Of a DNA stretch of 64,000 nucleotides, positions 9,245-18,135 are shown piece after piece. The DNA comes from Nocardioides litoris (GTDB lineage: Bacteria; Actinomycetota; Actinomycetes; Propionibacteriales; Nocardioidaceae), in assembly GCF_006346315.1 (NCBI RefSeq), contig NZ_VDMR01000002.1, positions 310,001-374,000 of the forward strand, in the 5' to 3' direction. A program made the translations under genes and the position numbers. The first letter of the stretch is position 1, and each line of letters opens with the position of its first letter. Under the pieces are notes generated by a model, which had not been told where the DNA came from, ran no database searches, and saw only the letters and a program-made list of their open reading frames with translations.

Positions 9245-12200
9245 ATGTCACCGCTTCCCACCACCCGGCGTGCCCGCGCCGTGACGGTCACCGCCGTCAC
9301 GCTGCTCGGGCTGGCCGTCGCACCGCTCGCCGTCGCACCGACGGCGGGGGCCGCCTCCGCGGCCACCTCGCTGGCCCGGGGTGCCCTCGGCCAGGCCGCC
9401 TCGGCGCCTCGCACCGTCCCGGGCCAGCTCGCGGTCGACTTCGACCCCCTCGACCGGACGACGAAGGCCGGCCAGCCCTTCGTCGCCTCCGGCACGGTCC
9501 GCGCGGCCGACGCCGCCGCCGGCGACCGGGGCGTGGCCTCGCGCTTCCGTCTCGCGCTCGTCGACGCCACCGGCGCCGAGCTGGCCGGCCAGGACGTCAC
9601 CACCGACGACACCGGGTCCTTCCGCACCGCCGTCCCCGCCGCGGCCACCCGCGGTGCCGACGCGGCCGCGGTGACCACCCTCGCGCTGCGCGCCCTCGAC
9701 GTGCGTGCGCTCACCGGCGGACCCACCACGACCGACGCCGGCGCCGGGGCCGTGCCGCTCGCGGCCGCCGCCACCGGCCTGGCCCTGCAGAACTCCTTCG
9801 TCTCCTCCGTCGGCTGGGTCAAGCCCGGGGAGGAGTACCCCTCGACCATCACCGTCACCAACACCGGCACGACGCCGGTGGCGGCGGTCACGGTCGCCGT
9901 CGCCGCCCCGCCGAAGGGCTCGACGATCGAGAAGGCCACGCCCTCGGCCGGCACGGCCGCGGTCGCCAGCGGCGGCCAGGCCGTCACCTGGGAGCTCCCG
10001 GCCGTGCCCGCGGCCAACGCCGCGACCGGCGCCCCCGGCCAGGCCACGCTGGTGCTGGAGAGCCGGGCCGCCACCACGACCCAGGACGACGAGGTGGTCT
10101 GGCGCGACCTGTCGACGACGGCGACCCTGTCGGCAGCGGGCCAGGACGTCCCCGCGGCCGTCGCGCACGGCCCCAAGGTCATCCCGCCGAGCAGCGTCTA
10201 CGACACCGCCCGGTACGGCGACCGGCCCTTCCCGATCGTCCCGGTGCAGTACACCGACCGCGCCTACCAGGCCAACCACACCGGCGAGGCCCTCGCGGCG
10301 AAGATCAACTCCCGCGAGGAGGGCGCCGGCTCGACGTACAACCTGTTCCAGGAGATGTCGCTCGGCCAGCTCTACCCCGAGGGCACCGTGCCCTCGGCCG
10401 GCAAGGCCACGGCCGACTTCACCTACGGTCCCGGCTTCGACCTGCAGAAGACGGTGCTGGGCCAGACCTGCACCGGTGTCACCGTCTCCGACCTGCCGAT
10501 CGACGTGAAGGGCACCCCGCTCTACCCCGCCCGCATCACCAACGGGATCTACAACCTGCCGGGCCAGACCCAGTTCTACGGCGCTGACTCCAACGGCTCG
10601 GCGGTCATCGGCTCGCTGGCCGGCGTCGGCGCGCTGCAGAACATCGACTCCGGCTGCGGCCCGACCGGCAAGCTCGTCCACGACGCGGCCGCGCTGGCCG
10701 ACCCCGAGGTCGACTACAGCGACTTCGACACCGACAAGGACGGCGTCGTCGACTTCTTCATGGTCGTCTTCGCCGGGTGCGGCGGCAACGGCGCGAGCCA
10801 GCTCGGGGCGTGCAGCGACGCGCAGTCCGACACGCTGCCCTACGACAACATCTGGCCGCACAGCTCCTCGCTCGAGGGTGAGTACACCGACGCCGCGACC
10901 GGGCTGCCCGGCTTCGCGACCGACGACCAGCTCAAGGACCTCGAGGGTCGCCCGCTGTGGTGGACCGACACCACCTACACCGAGAAGACCACGACCCCCG
11001 GGCCCGACACCCTCAAGGTCTTCGTCCGGGTCGGCCCCTACAACGTCAACCCCGAGACCGCGATCGACAAGGCCTCGGTCATCAGCCACGAGTACGGCCA
11101 CTCCCTCGGGCTGCCCGACTTCTACTCCACCGGCAGCCGCGAGACCTACGGCGACTGGAACCTGATGGCGACCGACAAGTCGCAGAACATGGACGCCTAC
11201 GCCCGCCAGGAGCTCGGCTGGGTCGTGCCCCGGGTGCTCCCCGCGGGCCAGGAGACCGTCGTCAAGGACTGGAGGAACTCCAAGCAGGACATCGACCGGA
11301 TCACCTGGCGGACCCCCGACGGCACGCCCTACACCCTCGTCGAGGGTGCCGACGGCCGCGTGCAGAACTCCGAGATGTACGTCGCCAAGCTGCCCGGCCG
11401 CACGCTCCTCGACGCGGCTGCGTTCGACACCGGCGCCAAGGCCAGCGCCGACCACCTGTGGTGGTCGGGCTCGGGCAACGACTTCGGCTGCTCCCCGACC
11501 TCCGGGCGCAACTTCGACGTGTCCATCCCCGGCCTGGAGAACCTGCCGGCCGGCACCACGCTCAGCCTCAAGATGAAGTCGCGCTGGGACATCGAGTGGG
11601 ACTTCGACCACGGGTTCGTGCTCACCACCAGCGACGGCGGCGAGACCTACACCTCGCACGCCTCGCAGGAGGGCTACACGACCTCCAACACCGACCCGCT
11701 CGCGGGCAACCCCAACTCCAACGGCTGCCAGGCGACGTACGACAACGGGATCACCGGGACCAGCGGCTCCTACGCCGCCGGCACCGAGGTCACCGACCGC
11801 AAGCTGGGCAACACGCCCGCGCCGGTCTTCGTCGCCGACTCCTTCGACATCTCCGACCTGGTCGGCAAGGACAAGGGCACGGTCCGCCTGAGCTACGCCA
11901 CCGACCCTGGCCTGGCCCGGCCGGGCTGGTTCATCGACGACATGGAGGTCGTCGCGACCACCGGCGGCGTCAGCACGACCCTGTGGAGGAGCGACTTCGA
12001 GACGTCCGGCGGGCCGAGCGACACTGCCGTCTTCAACGGCGGGTGCCGCGAGAGCCTGAGCACGGGCGGCCGCTGCACCCTGGGCTGGAAGTACCTCCAG
12101 GCCGGCGCCCAGTCCGAGCAGGACCACGCCTACTACCTGGAGATGCGGGACCGGTCCAGCTTCGACTTCGACGGTCGCGGCGAGGCCGACCGCGGGGCGG

Positions 12201-13516
12201 CCGCGTTCGAGGCCGGCCTCTACCTGGCCTACACCGACGAGGCGCACGGCTACGGCAACGCCGGCACCGACGACCCGCCGGCGCAGTCGCCGATCGACTC
12301 CACGCCCACCCCGGGCTCGCAGACGCCGGAGCTCGACGACGCCGCCTTCACCACGGCGGCCGCCCGGTCGAGGTACACCGACGCCACGGCCACGCCGCAC
12401 GTGGACAACTACACCGACCCGAGCACGACCTCGACGAACTGGGAGTTCGCCTACGACTGCCTGTCGTTCAAGGTCGACCGGCTCGAGGGCACCGACGCAG
12501 CCGCGGCGAGCAACCTCACCGGTGACGTGACCTTCAAGCTCGGCACGGGCTGCGGCGCGTTCAACTACGGCGCCGTGCCCGAGACGCCCAAGGCCAACAC
12601 CAAGCCGACCGCCACGGCCACGGCCACGCCGTCGACCGCGACCGTCGGCCAGCAGGTCACGCTGTCGGCCGCGGGGAGCACCGACAAGGAGACCCCGGGC
12701 AACCTGACCTACAGCTGGGACACCGACGGCGACGAGGTCAAGGACGCCGAGGGTGCCGAGGTCACCCGGACCTTCACCAAGGCCGGCACCTACACCGCGA
12801 CCGTGACGGTCTCCGACGCCGAGGGCCTGACCGACACGGCGAGCACGACCGTGACCGTCACCACCCCGCCCGCCGGCGACACCACCAAGCCGACCATCCG
12901 CACCACGGTCCGGCCCACCCCGGTGCTCACCGGCCGCACGTCGACCTTGTCGGCCGCCGGCTCGACCGACGACCGGACGGCGTCGGGCAGGTTGCGGTAC
13001 TTCTGGGACCGCGTCGGCGAGGGCGGGGCCGTTGACGCCCAGGGCCCGACGCTGCCGCTGCGCTACGCCACGCCGGGCGTCAAGACGGTCACGCTCTACG
13101 TCGTCGACGAGGCCGGCAACGTGGCGGTGCGGACCCTCACGGTGCGGGTGCTGCGCCACACCGCCTGCGGCGCCCGGGGCACGACGCGCGTGGGTGACTT
13201 CACGGTCGTCCGGTCGCAGGCCGCCATCGGCGGGACCTACTGCCTGACGCGGCGCTCGACCCGCGGCACGGACGCGGTGCGCACCACCGTCCGGGGCGGC
13301 TCCGTCGACGTCTACCTCGGCCGGTCGCCGCGTGGCGGCACGGGCGCGATCTACGTCGACGGCCGCAAGGTCCGCTCGATCTCGTTCGAGGGTGGCTCCC
13401 GGCTGACCCTGGACAACCCGGTCCGCCTGCGGGGCCTCGGCTCCGGCACCCACCGGATCGAGGTCCGGCGCCTGCGGGGCCAGGCCGCGGTCGGGGGGTT
13501 CGTCACCTACCAGTGA
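9245..13516 (+). CDS. Secreted M6-family (immune inhibitor A-like) metalloprotease with PKD domains
   Basis: 1423 residues from ATG 9245 (GGAGGA upstream). A Sec signal peptide occupies about residues 1-37 (basic start, hydrophobic core, AGA-A cleavage region). A DUF11/CARDB-like segment (TITVTNTGTTPV, about 195-280) leads into the protease domain, where H615-E-Y-G-H619 followed by SLGLPDFY is the zinc motif of M6 peptidases. Two PKD-like beta domains lie near 1115-1205 and 1215-1300 (YSWDTDGDE; RYFWDRVGE), and a beta-rich C-terminal domain closes the protein. It is probably a nutritional or surface-degrading exoprotease. There is no sortase motif or C-terminal membrane segment, so it is likely released. 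A hairpin follows at 13532. Confidence 0.92.
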   Translation: MSPLPTTRRARAVTVTAVTLLGLAVAPLAVAPTAGAASAATSLARGALGQAASAPRTVPGQLAVDFDPLDRTTKAGQPFVASGTVRAADAAAGDRGVASRFRLALVDATGAELAGQDVTTDDTGSFRTAVPAAATRGADAAAVTTLALRALDVRALTGGPTTTDAGAGAVPLAAAATGLALQNSFVSSVGWVKPGEEYPSTITVTNTGTTPVAAVTVAVAAPPKGSTIEKATPSAGTAAVASGGQAVTWELPAVPAANAATGAPGQATLVLESRAATTTQDDEVVWRDLSTTATLSAAGQDVPAAVAHGPKVIPPSSVYDTARYGDRPFPIVPVQYTDRAYQANHTGEALAAKINSREEGAGSTYNLFQEMSLGQLYPEGTVPSAGKATADFTYGPGFDLQKTVLGQTCTGVTVSDLPIDVKGTPLYPARITNGIYNLPGQTQFYGADSNGSAVIGSLAGVGALQNIDSGCGPTGKLVHDAAALADPEVDYSDFDTDKDGVVDFFMVVFAGCGGNGASQLGACSDAQSDTLPYDNIWPHSSSLEGEYTDAATGLPGFATDDQLKDLEGRPLWWTDTTYTEKTTTPGPDTLKVFVRVGPYNVNPETAIDKASVISHEYGHSLGLPDFYSTGSRETYGDWNLMATDKSQNMDAYARQELGWVVPRVLPAGQETVVKDWRNSKQDIDRITWRTPDGTPYTLVEGADGRVQNSEMYVAKLPGRTLLDAAAFDTGAKASADHLWWSGSGNDFGCSPTSGRNFDVSIPGLENLPAGTTLSLKMKSRWDIEWDFDHGFVLTTSDGGETYTSHASQEGYTTSNTDPLAGNPNSNGCQATYDNGITGTSGSYAAGTEVTDRKLGNTPAPVFVADSFDISDLVGKDKGTVRLSYATDPGLARPGWFIDDMEVVATTGGVSTTLWRSDFETSGGPSDTAVFNGGCRESLSTGGRCTLGWKYLQAGAQSEQDHAYYLEMRDRSSFDFDGRGEADRGAAAFEAGLYLAYTDEAHGYGNAGTDDPPAQSPIDSTPTPGSQTPELDDAAFTTAAARSRYTDATATPHVDNYTDPSTTSTNWEFAYDCLSFKVDRLEGTDAAAASNLTGDVTFKLGTGCGAFNYGAVPETPKANTKPTATATATPSTATVGQQVTLSAAGSTDKETPGNLTYSWDTDGDEVKDAEGAEVTRTFTKAGTYTATVTVSDAEGLTDTASTTVTVTTPPAGDTTKPTIRTTVRPTPVLTGRTSTLSAAGSTDDRTASGRLRYFWDRVGEGGAVDAQGPTLPLRYATPGVKTVTLYVVDEAGNVAVRTLTVRVLRHTACGARGTTRVGDFTVVRSQAAIGGTYCLTRRSTRGTDAVRTTVRGGSVDVYLGRSPRGGTGAIYVDGRKVRSISFEGGSRLTLDNPVRLRGLGSGTHRIEVRRLRGQAAVGGFVTYQ

Positions 13517-13531
13517 CCGGTGCGTAGGACC

Positions 13532-13570
13532 ACGACGGCCGGGGCTCCACCCAGGAGCTCCGGCCGTCGT
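13532..13570. terminator. Bidirectional hairpin terminator
   Basis: Arms 13532-13547 and 13555-13570 pair over 16 bp with one G-U wobble. It separates the M6 protease gene (+) from the converging SRPBCC gene (-). Confidence 0.85.
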
Positions 13571-13600
13571 CGTACGCCGTCGTGAGTCGGGGGTCGGGGG

Positions 13601-14098
13601 TCAGGCGCGGACCGCCGCCTCGGCCTCGGCCTTGATCCGGTCGAGCGTCTCGCGCATCCCCCGCTCCAGGCGCCGGGTGAAGCCCTCGACGCCGCCGAGG
13701 ACGGTCTTGGTGAGCACGATCGAGAGGGTGGAGATGCCGTCGGGCAGCTCGCGGCGCTGGGTGACGGTGGTGCCGCCGCGGCCGTTGTCGGCGAGCTCGA
13801 AGGACCAGATGGTGCGGTTCTCGGCGATCCGGAAGGCGAAGTCGCGGTGCGGCTCGAACCGGACGACCTTGCCCTTGGTCGGCCAGAACAGCGGGCCCTG
13901 GCGGTTGAGGTTGCTGAACCTCGCGCCCCGCCGGACCGTGCCTCCCTTGACCGTCGAGCGCACGACCTGCGGGCTCCACGACGCCATCCGGGGGATGTCG
14001 CTCACCAGCGCCCACACCTGGGCCGGCGGCGCGTCGACGTCGATGCTGGCCTCGAGCTCCTCGTAGGGGTGGTCCTGGGTCTTGGCGCTCTCGCTCAT
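13601..14098 (-). CDS. SRPBCC (START-like) lipid/ligand-binding family protein
   Basis: 165 residues from ATG 14098. The sequence begins an SRPBCC fold: ASIDVDAPPAQVWALVSDIPRM, a typical first strand and helix, then WSFELADNGRGGTTVTQRRE in the central sheet and a long C-terminal helix ending GMRETLDRIKAEAEA. Members bind hydrophobic ligands or act as polyketide cyclases; without pathway genes nearby the ligand is unknown. A 13-bp palindrome at 14114-14126 just upstream suggests control by a TetR-like repressor encoded elsewhere. Confidence 0.85.
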   Translation of the reverse strand: MSESAKTQDHPYEELEASIDVDAPPAQVWALVSDIPRMASWSPQVVRSTVKGGTVRRGARFSNLNRQGPLFWPTKGKVVRFEPHRDFAFRIAENRTIWSFELADNGRGGTTVTQRRELPDGISTLSIVLTKTVLGGVEGFTRRLERGMRETLDRIKAEAEAAVRA

Positions 14099-14113
14099 GC
14101 GCGCAGACGCTAC

Positions 14114-14126
14114 TGAACGATGTTCA
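14114..14126 (-). promoter_or_regulatory. TGAAC-N3-GTTCA operator-like palindrome
   Basis: TGAACGATGTTCA is a perfect 5-bp inverted repeat with a 3-bp centre, 16 bp before the start of the SRPBCC gene. This half-site type is common for TetR-family repressors. The cognate regulator is not in the window. Confidence 0.5.
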
Positions 14127-14249
14127 ACAGCGCCGTGACCGGCGCCACAGCGCTGGCCGCCCCGCGTGGGCCGTGGGGCAAGTGGGGCTCATGGGACGAT
14201 CCGCGCCCCTGGGCCGGCCCGCGGCGGACGGCGCCCAGTCGGACGGCGC

Positions 14250-15701
14250 TCAGGCGGACCGCTCGGCCCACCAGGCGAGCAGGGCGGCACGGGCGGCGTC
14301 CTCGTCGAGGGGGCCCCGGTCGAGGCGCAGCTCGAGGAGGAACTGGTAGGCCTGGCCGACCTCCCGGCCCGGGCCGATGCCGAGCGTCTGCATGATCTGG
14401 TTGCCGTCGAGGTCGGGCCGGATCGAGGCCAGCTCCTCCTCCTCGGCGAGCCGGGCGATGCGGGACTCGAGGTCGTCGTAGGTGCGGCGCAGGCGGTCGG
14501 CCTTGCGCCGGTTGCGGGTGGTGCAGTCGGCGCGGGTGAGCACGTGCAGCCGCTCGAGCTGGTCGCCCGCGTCACGCACGTAGCGCCGCACGGCGGAGTC
14601 GGTCCACTCGCCGTCGCCGTACCCGTGGAAGCGCAGGTGCAGCTCGACGAGCCGGCTCACCGCGTCGACCTCGTCGTTGCTGAAGCGCAGGGCCCGCATC
14701 CGCTTGGTCGTCAGCTTGGCGCCGACGACGTCGTGGTGGTGGAAGGTCACGGTGCCGTCGTCGAGGAGCCGGCGGGTGCGGGGCTTGCCGACGTCGTGGA
14801 GCAGCGCGGCCAGCCGCGAGACCAGGTCGGGGCCACCGCCGAGCCGGTCCTCCAGGTCGATGGCCTGCTCGAGGACGGTGAGCGTGTGCTCGTAGACGTC
14901 CTTGTGCCGGTGGTGCTCGTCGCGCTCCAGACGCAGGGCCGGCAGCTCGGGCAGCACGCGCTCGGCCAGGCCGGTGTCGACGAGGAGCGTCAGCCCGAGC
15001 CGCGGGTACGGCGCGCACAGCAGCTTGACCAGCTCGTCACGGACCCGCTCGGCGCTGATGATGTCGATGCGCTCGGCCATCGCGGTCATCGCCGCCACGA
15101 CCTCCGGCGCGACGGTGAACCCGAGCTGGGCCGCGAAGCGGGCCGCGCGCATCATCCGCAGCGGGTCGTCGCCGAAGGAGTCCTCGGGGCGCCCGGGCGT
15201 GCGGAGCACCCGGTGGGCGAGGTCGACCACGCCGCCCCAGGGGTCCTCGAAGGCGCGCCCGGGCAGCGAGACCGCCATCGCGTTGACGGTGAAGTCGCGT
15301 CGGCCGAGGTCGCCGGCCAGGCTGTCGCCGTACTCCACGGTCGGGTTGCGCGAGGACGGGTCGTAGGTCTCGGAGCGGTAGGTCGTCACCTCGACCTGCC
15401 AGTCCCCCTTGCGGGCGCCGATGGTGCCGAAGTCGCGGCCCATGTCCCACAGCGCGTCGCCCCAGCCCTTGAGCAGCCGCTCGGTCTCGTCGGGCCGGGC
15501 GGAGGTGGTGAGGTCGAGGTCGTGGTGGGAGCGACCGAGCATCGCGTCGCGCACCGGCCCGCCGACCAGGTGCAGCTCGTGGCCGGCGTCGGCGAAGACG
15601 GCGCCGAGGCCGTCGATCACGGGGGCGAGGCGGTCGAGCTCGGCGCCCACCCGGCGCTGCACCTCGACGATCGAGAGCGGCTCGGGGGTGCGGTCGGACA
15701 C
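14250..15701 (-). CDS. cca: CCA tRNA nucleotidyltransferase
   Basis: 483 residues from GTG 15701. Adds or repairs the 3' CCA of tRNA using CTP and ATP. LVGGPVRDAMLG followed by HHDLDLTT (about residues 48-72) is the class II nucleotidyltransferase core with the two metal-binding aspartates; GRRDFTVNAMA and the EDPWGGVVDL segment follow. DDPLRMMRAARFAAQLGF marks the RNA-binding neck, and an HD domain (LLHDVGKPRT, then DVVGA) fills the C-terminal half. The gene is divergent from the DUF6049-murJ cluster, as pcnA is in Mycobacterium. The tRNAs in this window lack an encoded CCA, in keeping with need for this enzyme. The mutT4 gene found here in Mycobacterium is absent. Confidence 0.96.
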   Translation of the reverse strand: MSDRTPEPLSIVEVQRRVGAELDRLAPVIDGLGAVFADAGHELHLVGGPVRDAMLGRSHHDLDLTTSARPDETERLLKGWGDALWDMGRDFGTIGARKGDWQVEVTTYRSETYDPSSRNPTVEYGDSLAGDLGRRDFTVNAMAVSLPGRAFEDPWGGVVDLAHRVLRTPGRPEDSFGDDPLRMMRAARFAAQLGFTVAPEVVAAMTAMAERIDIISAERVRDELVKLLCAPYPRLGLTLLVDTGLAERVLPELPALRLERDEHHRHKDVYEHTLTVLEQAIDLEDRLGGGPDLVSRLAALLHDVGKPRTRRLLDDGTVTFHHHDVVGAKLTTKRMRALRFSNDEVDAVSRLVELHLRFHGYGDGEWTDSAVRRYVRDAGDQLERLHVLTRADCTTRNRRKADRLRRTYDDLESRIARLAEEEELASIRPDLDGNQIMQTLGIGPGREVGQAYQFLLELRLDRGPLDEDAARAALLAWWAERSA

Positions 15702-15744
15702 TCGGGCGAGTCTAGGGACGCACGGACCACACGGGCGACCCGGA

Positions 15745-15757
15745 TACCCTCGGCGGG
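15745..15757 (+). promoter_or_regulatory. -10 element of an apparently leaderless DUF6049 transcript
   Basis: TACCCT (15745-15750) fits the actinobacterial TAnnnT -10 consensus. The GTG start at 15757 lies six bases after it, where transcription would begin, and no ribosome binding site is present between them. A leaderless mRNA is inferred. Confidence 0.6.
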
Positions 15758-18135
15758 TGGTCGGACCCCGGAAGCACGCGCGCGCCCTCGCGGCCGCGTG
15801 CGGTGTCCTCGGGCTCGCGCTCCTCGGCTCCGCACCCGCCCCGACCGCGGGCGCCGCCGGTCCGGTGCCCTCGGCGCCCTCGGCGCCCTCGCCGGAGCCG
15901 GGTGACGGGTTCGGCACGGTCGACCCCGGGGTGCCGGACGGCGGGTCGCAGACCACGCCCGACCCGGAGGACGCGGAGCCCGACCCCCTCGCCGTCACCA
16001 TCGACGACCTCTCACCGGGCTCGCTGCCCGCGTCCGGCCCGATCCGGGTCACCGGCACCGTCACCAACCGCACCGACGAGGACTGGTCGAGCATCCGGCT
16101 CTTCGCCCTCGTCGGCGACGGCTCCGACTTCGCGCCGCTGCGCTCCCCCGACGAGCTGGCCGCGGCGGCCGACACCGAGCCCGACGACCTCGTCGGCTAC
16201 CGCAAGACCGAGGTCGGCTCGCCCGGCGAGGTCGAGCTGCTGCCCGCCGGGGCCACCGCGCGCTACTCCATCGAGCTGCCGGCGGAGTCGGTCGTCACGA
16301 CCACTCCCGGCTCCTACTGGTTCGGTGTCCACGCCCTGGGGTCGAGCGCGTCGGAGCCCGACGACGGCAACGCGGTCGGCCGCGCCCGCACCTTCCTGCC
16401 CTGGGTGCCGCGCCGCTACGACGACACCCCGCTGCCCACGGCCGTGGTGCTGCCGCTCACCCAGCCCGTCCGGTACGCCGCCGACGGCTCGGTCGACGAC
16501 GTGGCGACGTGGACCCGCGTGCTCGGCCCCACCGGTCGGCTCACCCGCCTCCTCGAGCTCGGTGCGGCGAGCCCCGCCCCGCTGACCTGGGTCGTCGACC
16601 CGGCGGTCGTCGACGCCGTCGCGCACCTCGCGCGCGGCAACCGCGGCCGCGACCTCGGACCCACCGGCAGCGGCACCGGCACCCCCGGCCCCGACGAGAC
16701 GGGGTCGCCGTCCGAGGGGGCCCCCGATGCCGGTGACGAGGCCGGTGACGAGGCCGGCGACGGGGCTGGCGACGGTGACGCGGAGGCGCCGGGCGAGGGC
16801 GCCGGCGAACCGCAGGAGGAGTCGGCCGTGGCCGCCTCGGCCTGGCTCGACCGGCTCCGCCAGGTGCTGCCGGGCAACCAGGTGCTCACCCTGCCCTACG
16901 GCAACGTCGACGTCCCGGCGCTGCTCGAGCACCAGCCGCGGCTCCTCGAGCTCGCGCTGGCCCAGCGCAGCGCGGTCCTCGGCGACATCACGCCGACCGA
17001 GCCGGTGATGACCTCCCCCAGCGGCTACCTCGACGCCGCCGCCATCCGGGCCGCCTCGCCCGAGACCCGCCTGCTCGTCACCGACCGGATGCTCGGGCCC
17101 GACGCCCCGGCCGTCGTCGACGCCGACGGGCACCGGGTCGACGTGACCTCCTCGGGCGTGGCCGACGGCGGGCCCGGCCCCGGCGCTCCCCTGACGTCCG
17201 TCGCGATCCGCCAGCGCTTCCTGGCCGAGGCCGCCGTCCGCGCCATCGACCCCGACCGCCCGCCCCTGGTCGCGGTCCTGCCGGTGGGGTGGTCGCTGGC
17301 CGACCCCGGCACCTTCTGGGCCGCCCTCGACGTGCCGTGGCTCGACCTCGGCACCCTCGCCGAGGCCGAGGCGGCGAGCACCCCCGGCGCCCAGCCGGTC
17401 GCCGTCGACCCCGACGACCTCACCTACACCGAGACCCAGGAGGCCCTGCAGCTCGACGAGCCGCTCGTCGACGAGGTCGACGGGCTCGTCCGGGCCGGCG
17501 ACACCCTGCAGAACCTCCTCGTCGACAACACCGGCATCGGCGGCACCATCACCGAGGAGGCCCTGACCGGGCTGTCCTACGCCGTGCGCAAGACCCAGGG
17601 CTACGGCCGCCTCGTCACCGACCGCTCCCGCCGCTGGGTCGACGAGCGGCTGGCCGACGTCACGGTGACCTCCTCGCCCGGCATCACGCTCGCCGGCGAG
17701 ACCGGCTCCTTCCAGGCCACCTTGACCAACGACCTCGACCAGCGGGTCACCGTCGGGGTGCGCGCGGTCTCCGACGACGGGATCACCTTCACCGTGCCCG
17801 AACCCGTCGTGCTGGCCCCGGGCTCGCGCCAGTCGATCCGCATCGGCGCGCGCACGACGTCCAACACCGTCCACCGCGTCCGCCTCGAGGCGGTCGCCGT
17901 CGACGGCACCCCGCTCGGGTCCACCGACGACCTGCCGGTCCGCTCGACGCAGGTCAGCGGGGTCATCTGGCTGATCCTCGGCACCGGTGGCGGCCTGCTG
18001 TTCCTGGCCATCGCCGTGCGGCTGGTCCGCCGGGTCCAGGCCGCGCGTCGCGGCGAGGCCGGCGCCGGGCGACGTACGACGGCGGGCGCGGGCGGGTCCG
18101 CGGCCGAGGGTCGACCCTCGTTCGAGGCCGGATGA
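15757..18135 (+). CDS. DUF6049-family exported membrane-anchored protein (MurJ-cluster partner)
   Basis: 792 residues from GTG 15757. An N-terminal signal sequence (ACGVLGLALLGSAPAPTAGA, about 10-31) precedes a long extracellular part with beta-sandwich character and an acidic low-complexity stretch of GDEAG repeats near 320-350. A C-terminal membrane helix (GVIWLILGTGGGLLFLAIAV, about 730-750) is followed by a short basic cytoplasmic tail. It corresponds by position to Rv3909 of Mycobacterium tuberculosis, always encoded before MurJ. Function is not established; a role in lipid II export or wall assembly is inferred from the strict linkage. Its TGA overlaps the murJ ATG (ATGA). Confidence 0.85.
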   Translation: MVGPRKHARALAAACGVLGLALLGSAPAPTAGAAGPVPSAPSAPSPEPGDGFGTVDPGVPDGGSQTTPDPEDAEPDPLAVTIDDLSPGSLPASGPIRVTGTVTNRTDEDWSSIRLFALVGDGSDFAPLRSPDELAAAADTEPDDLVGYRKTEVGSPGEVELLPAGATARYSIELPAESVVTTTPGSYWFGVHALGSSASEPDDGNAVGRARTFLPWVPRRYDDTPLPTAVVLPLTQPVRYAADGSVDDVATWTRVLGPTGRLTRLLELGAASPAPLTWVVDPAVVDAVAHLARGNRGRDLGPTGSGTGTPGPDETGSPSEGAPDAGDEAGDEAGDGAGDGDAEAPGEGAGEPQEESAVAASAWLDRLRQVLPGNQVLTLPYGNVDVPALLEHQPRLLELALAQRSAVLGDITPTEPVMTSPSGYLDAAAIRAASPETRLLVTDRMLGPDAPAVVDADGHRVDVTSSGVADGGPGPGAPLTSVAIRQRFLAEAAVRAIDPDRPPLVAVLPVGWSLADPGTFWAALDVPWLDLGTLAEAEAASTPGAQPVAVDPDDLTYTETQEALQLDEPLVDEVDGLVRAGDTLQNLLVDNTGIGGTITEEALTGLSYAVRKTQGYGRLVTDRSRRWVDERLADVTVTSSPGITLAGETGSFQATLTNDLDQRVTVGVRAVSDDGITFTVPEPVVLAPGSRQSIRIGARTTSNTVHRVRLEAVAVDGTPLGSTDDLPVRSTQVSGVIWLILGTGGGLLFLAIAVRLVRRVQAARRGEAGAGRRTTAGAGGSAAEGRPSFEAG

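Noticed and set aside
9248..13453. 1401-codon open frame on the minus strand opposite the M6 protease
   Set aside because: Long antisense frames are expected at this GC content. The translation is rich in Arg, Gly, Val and Ala without domains, while the plus-strand protein has a signal peptide and zinc motif.
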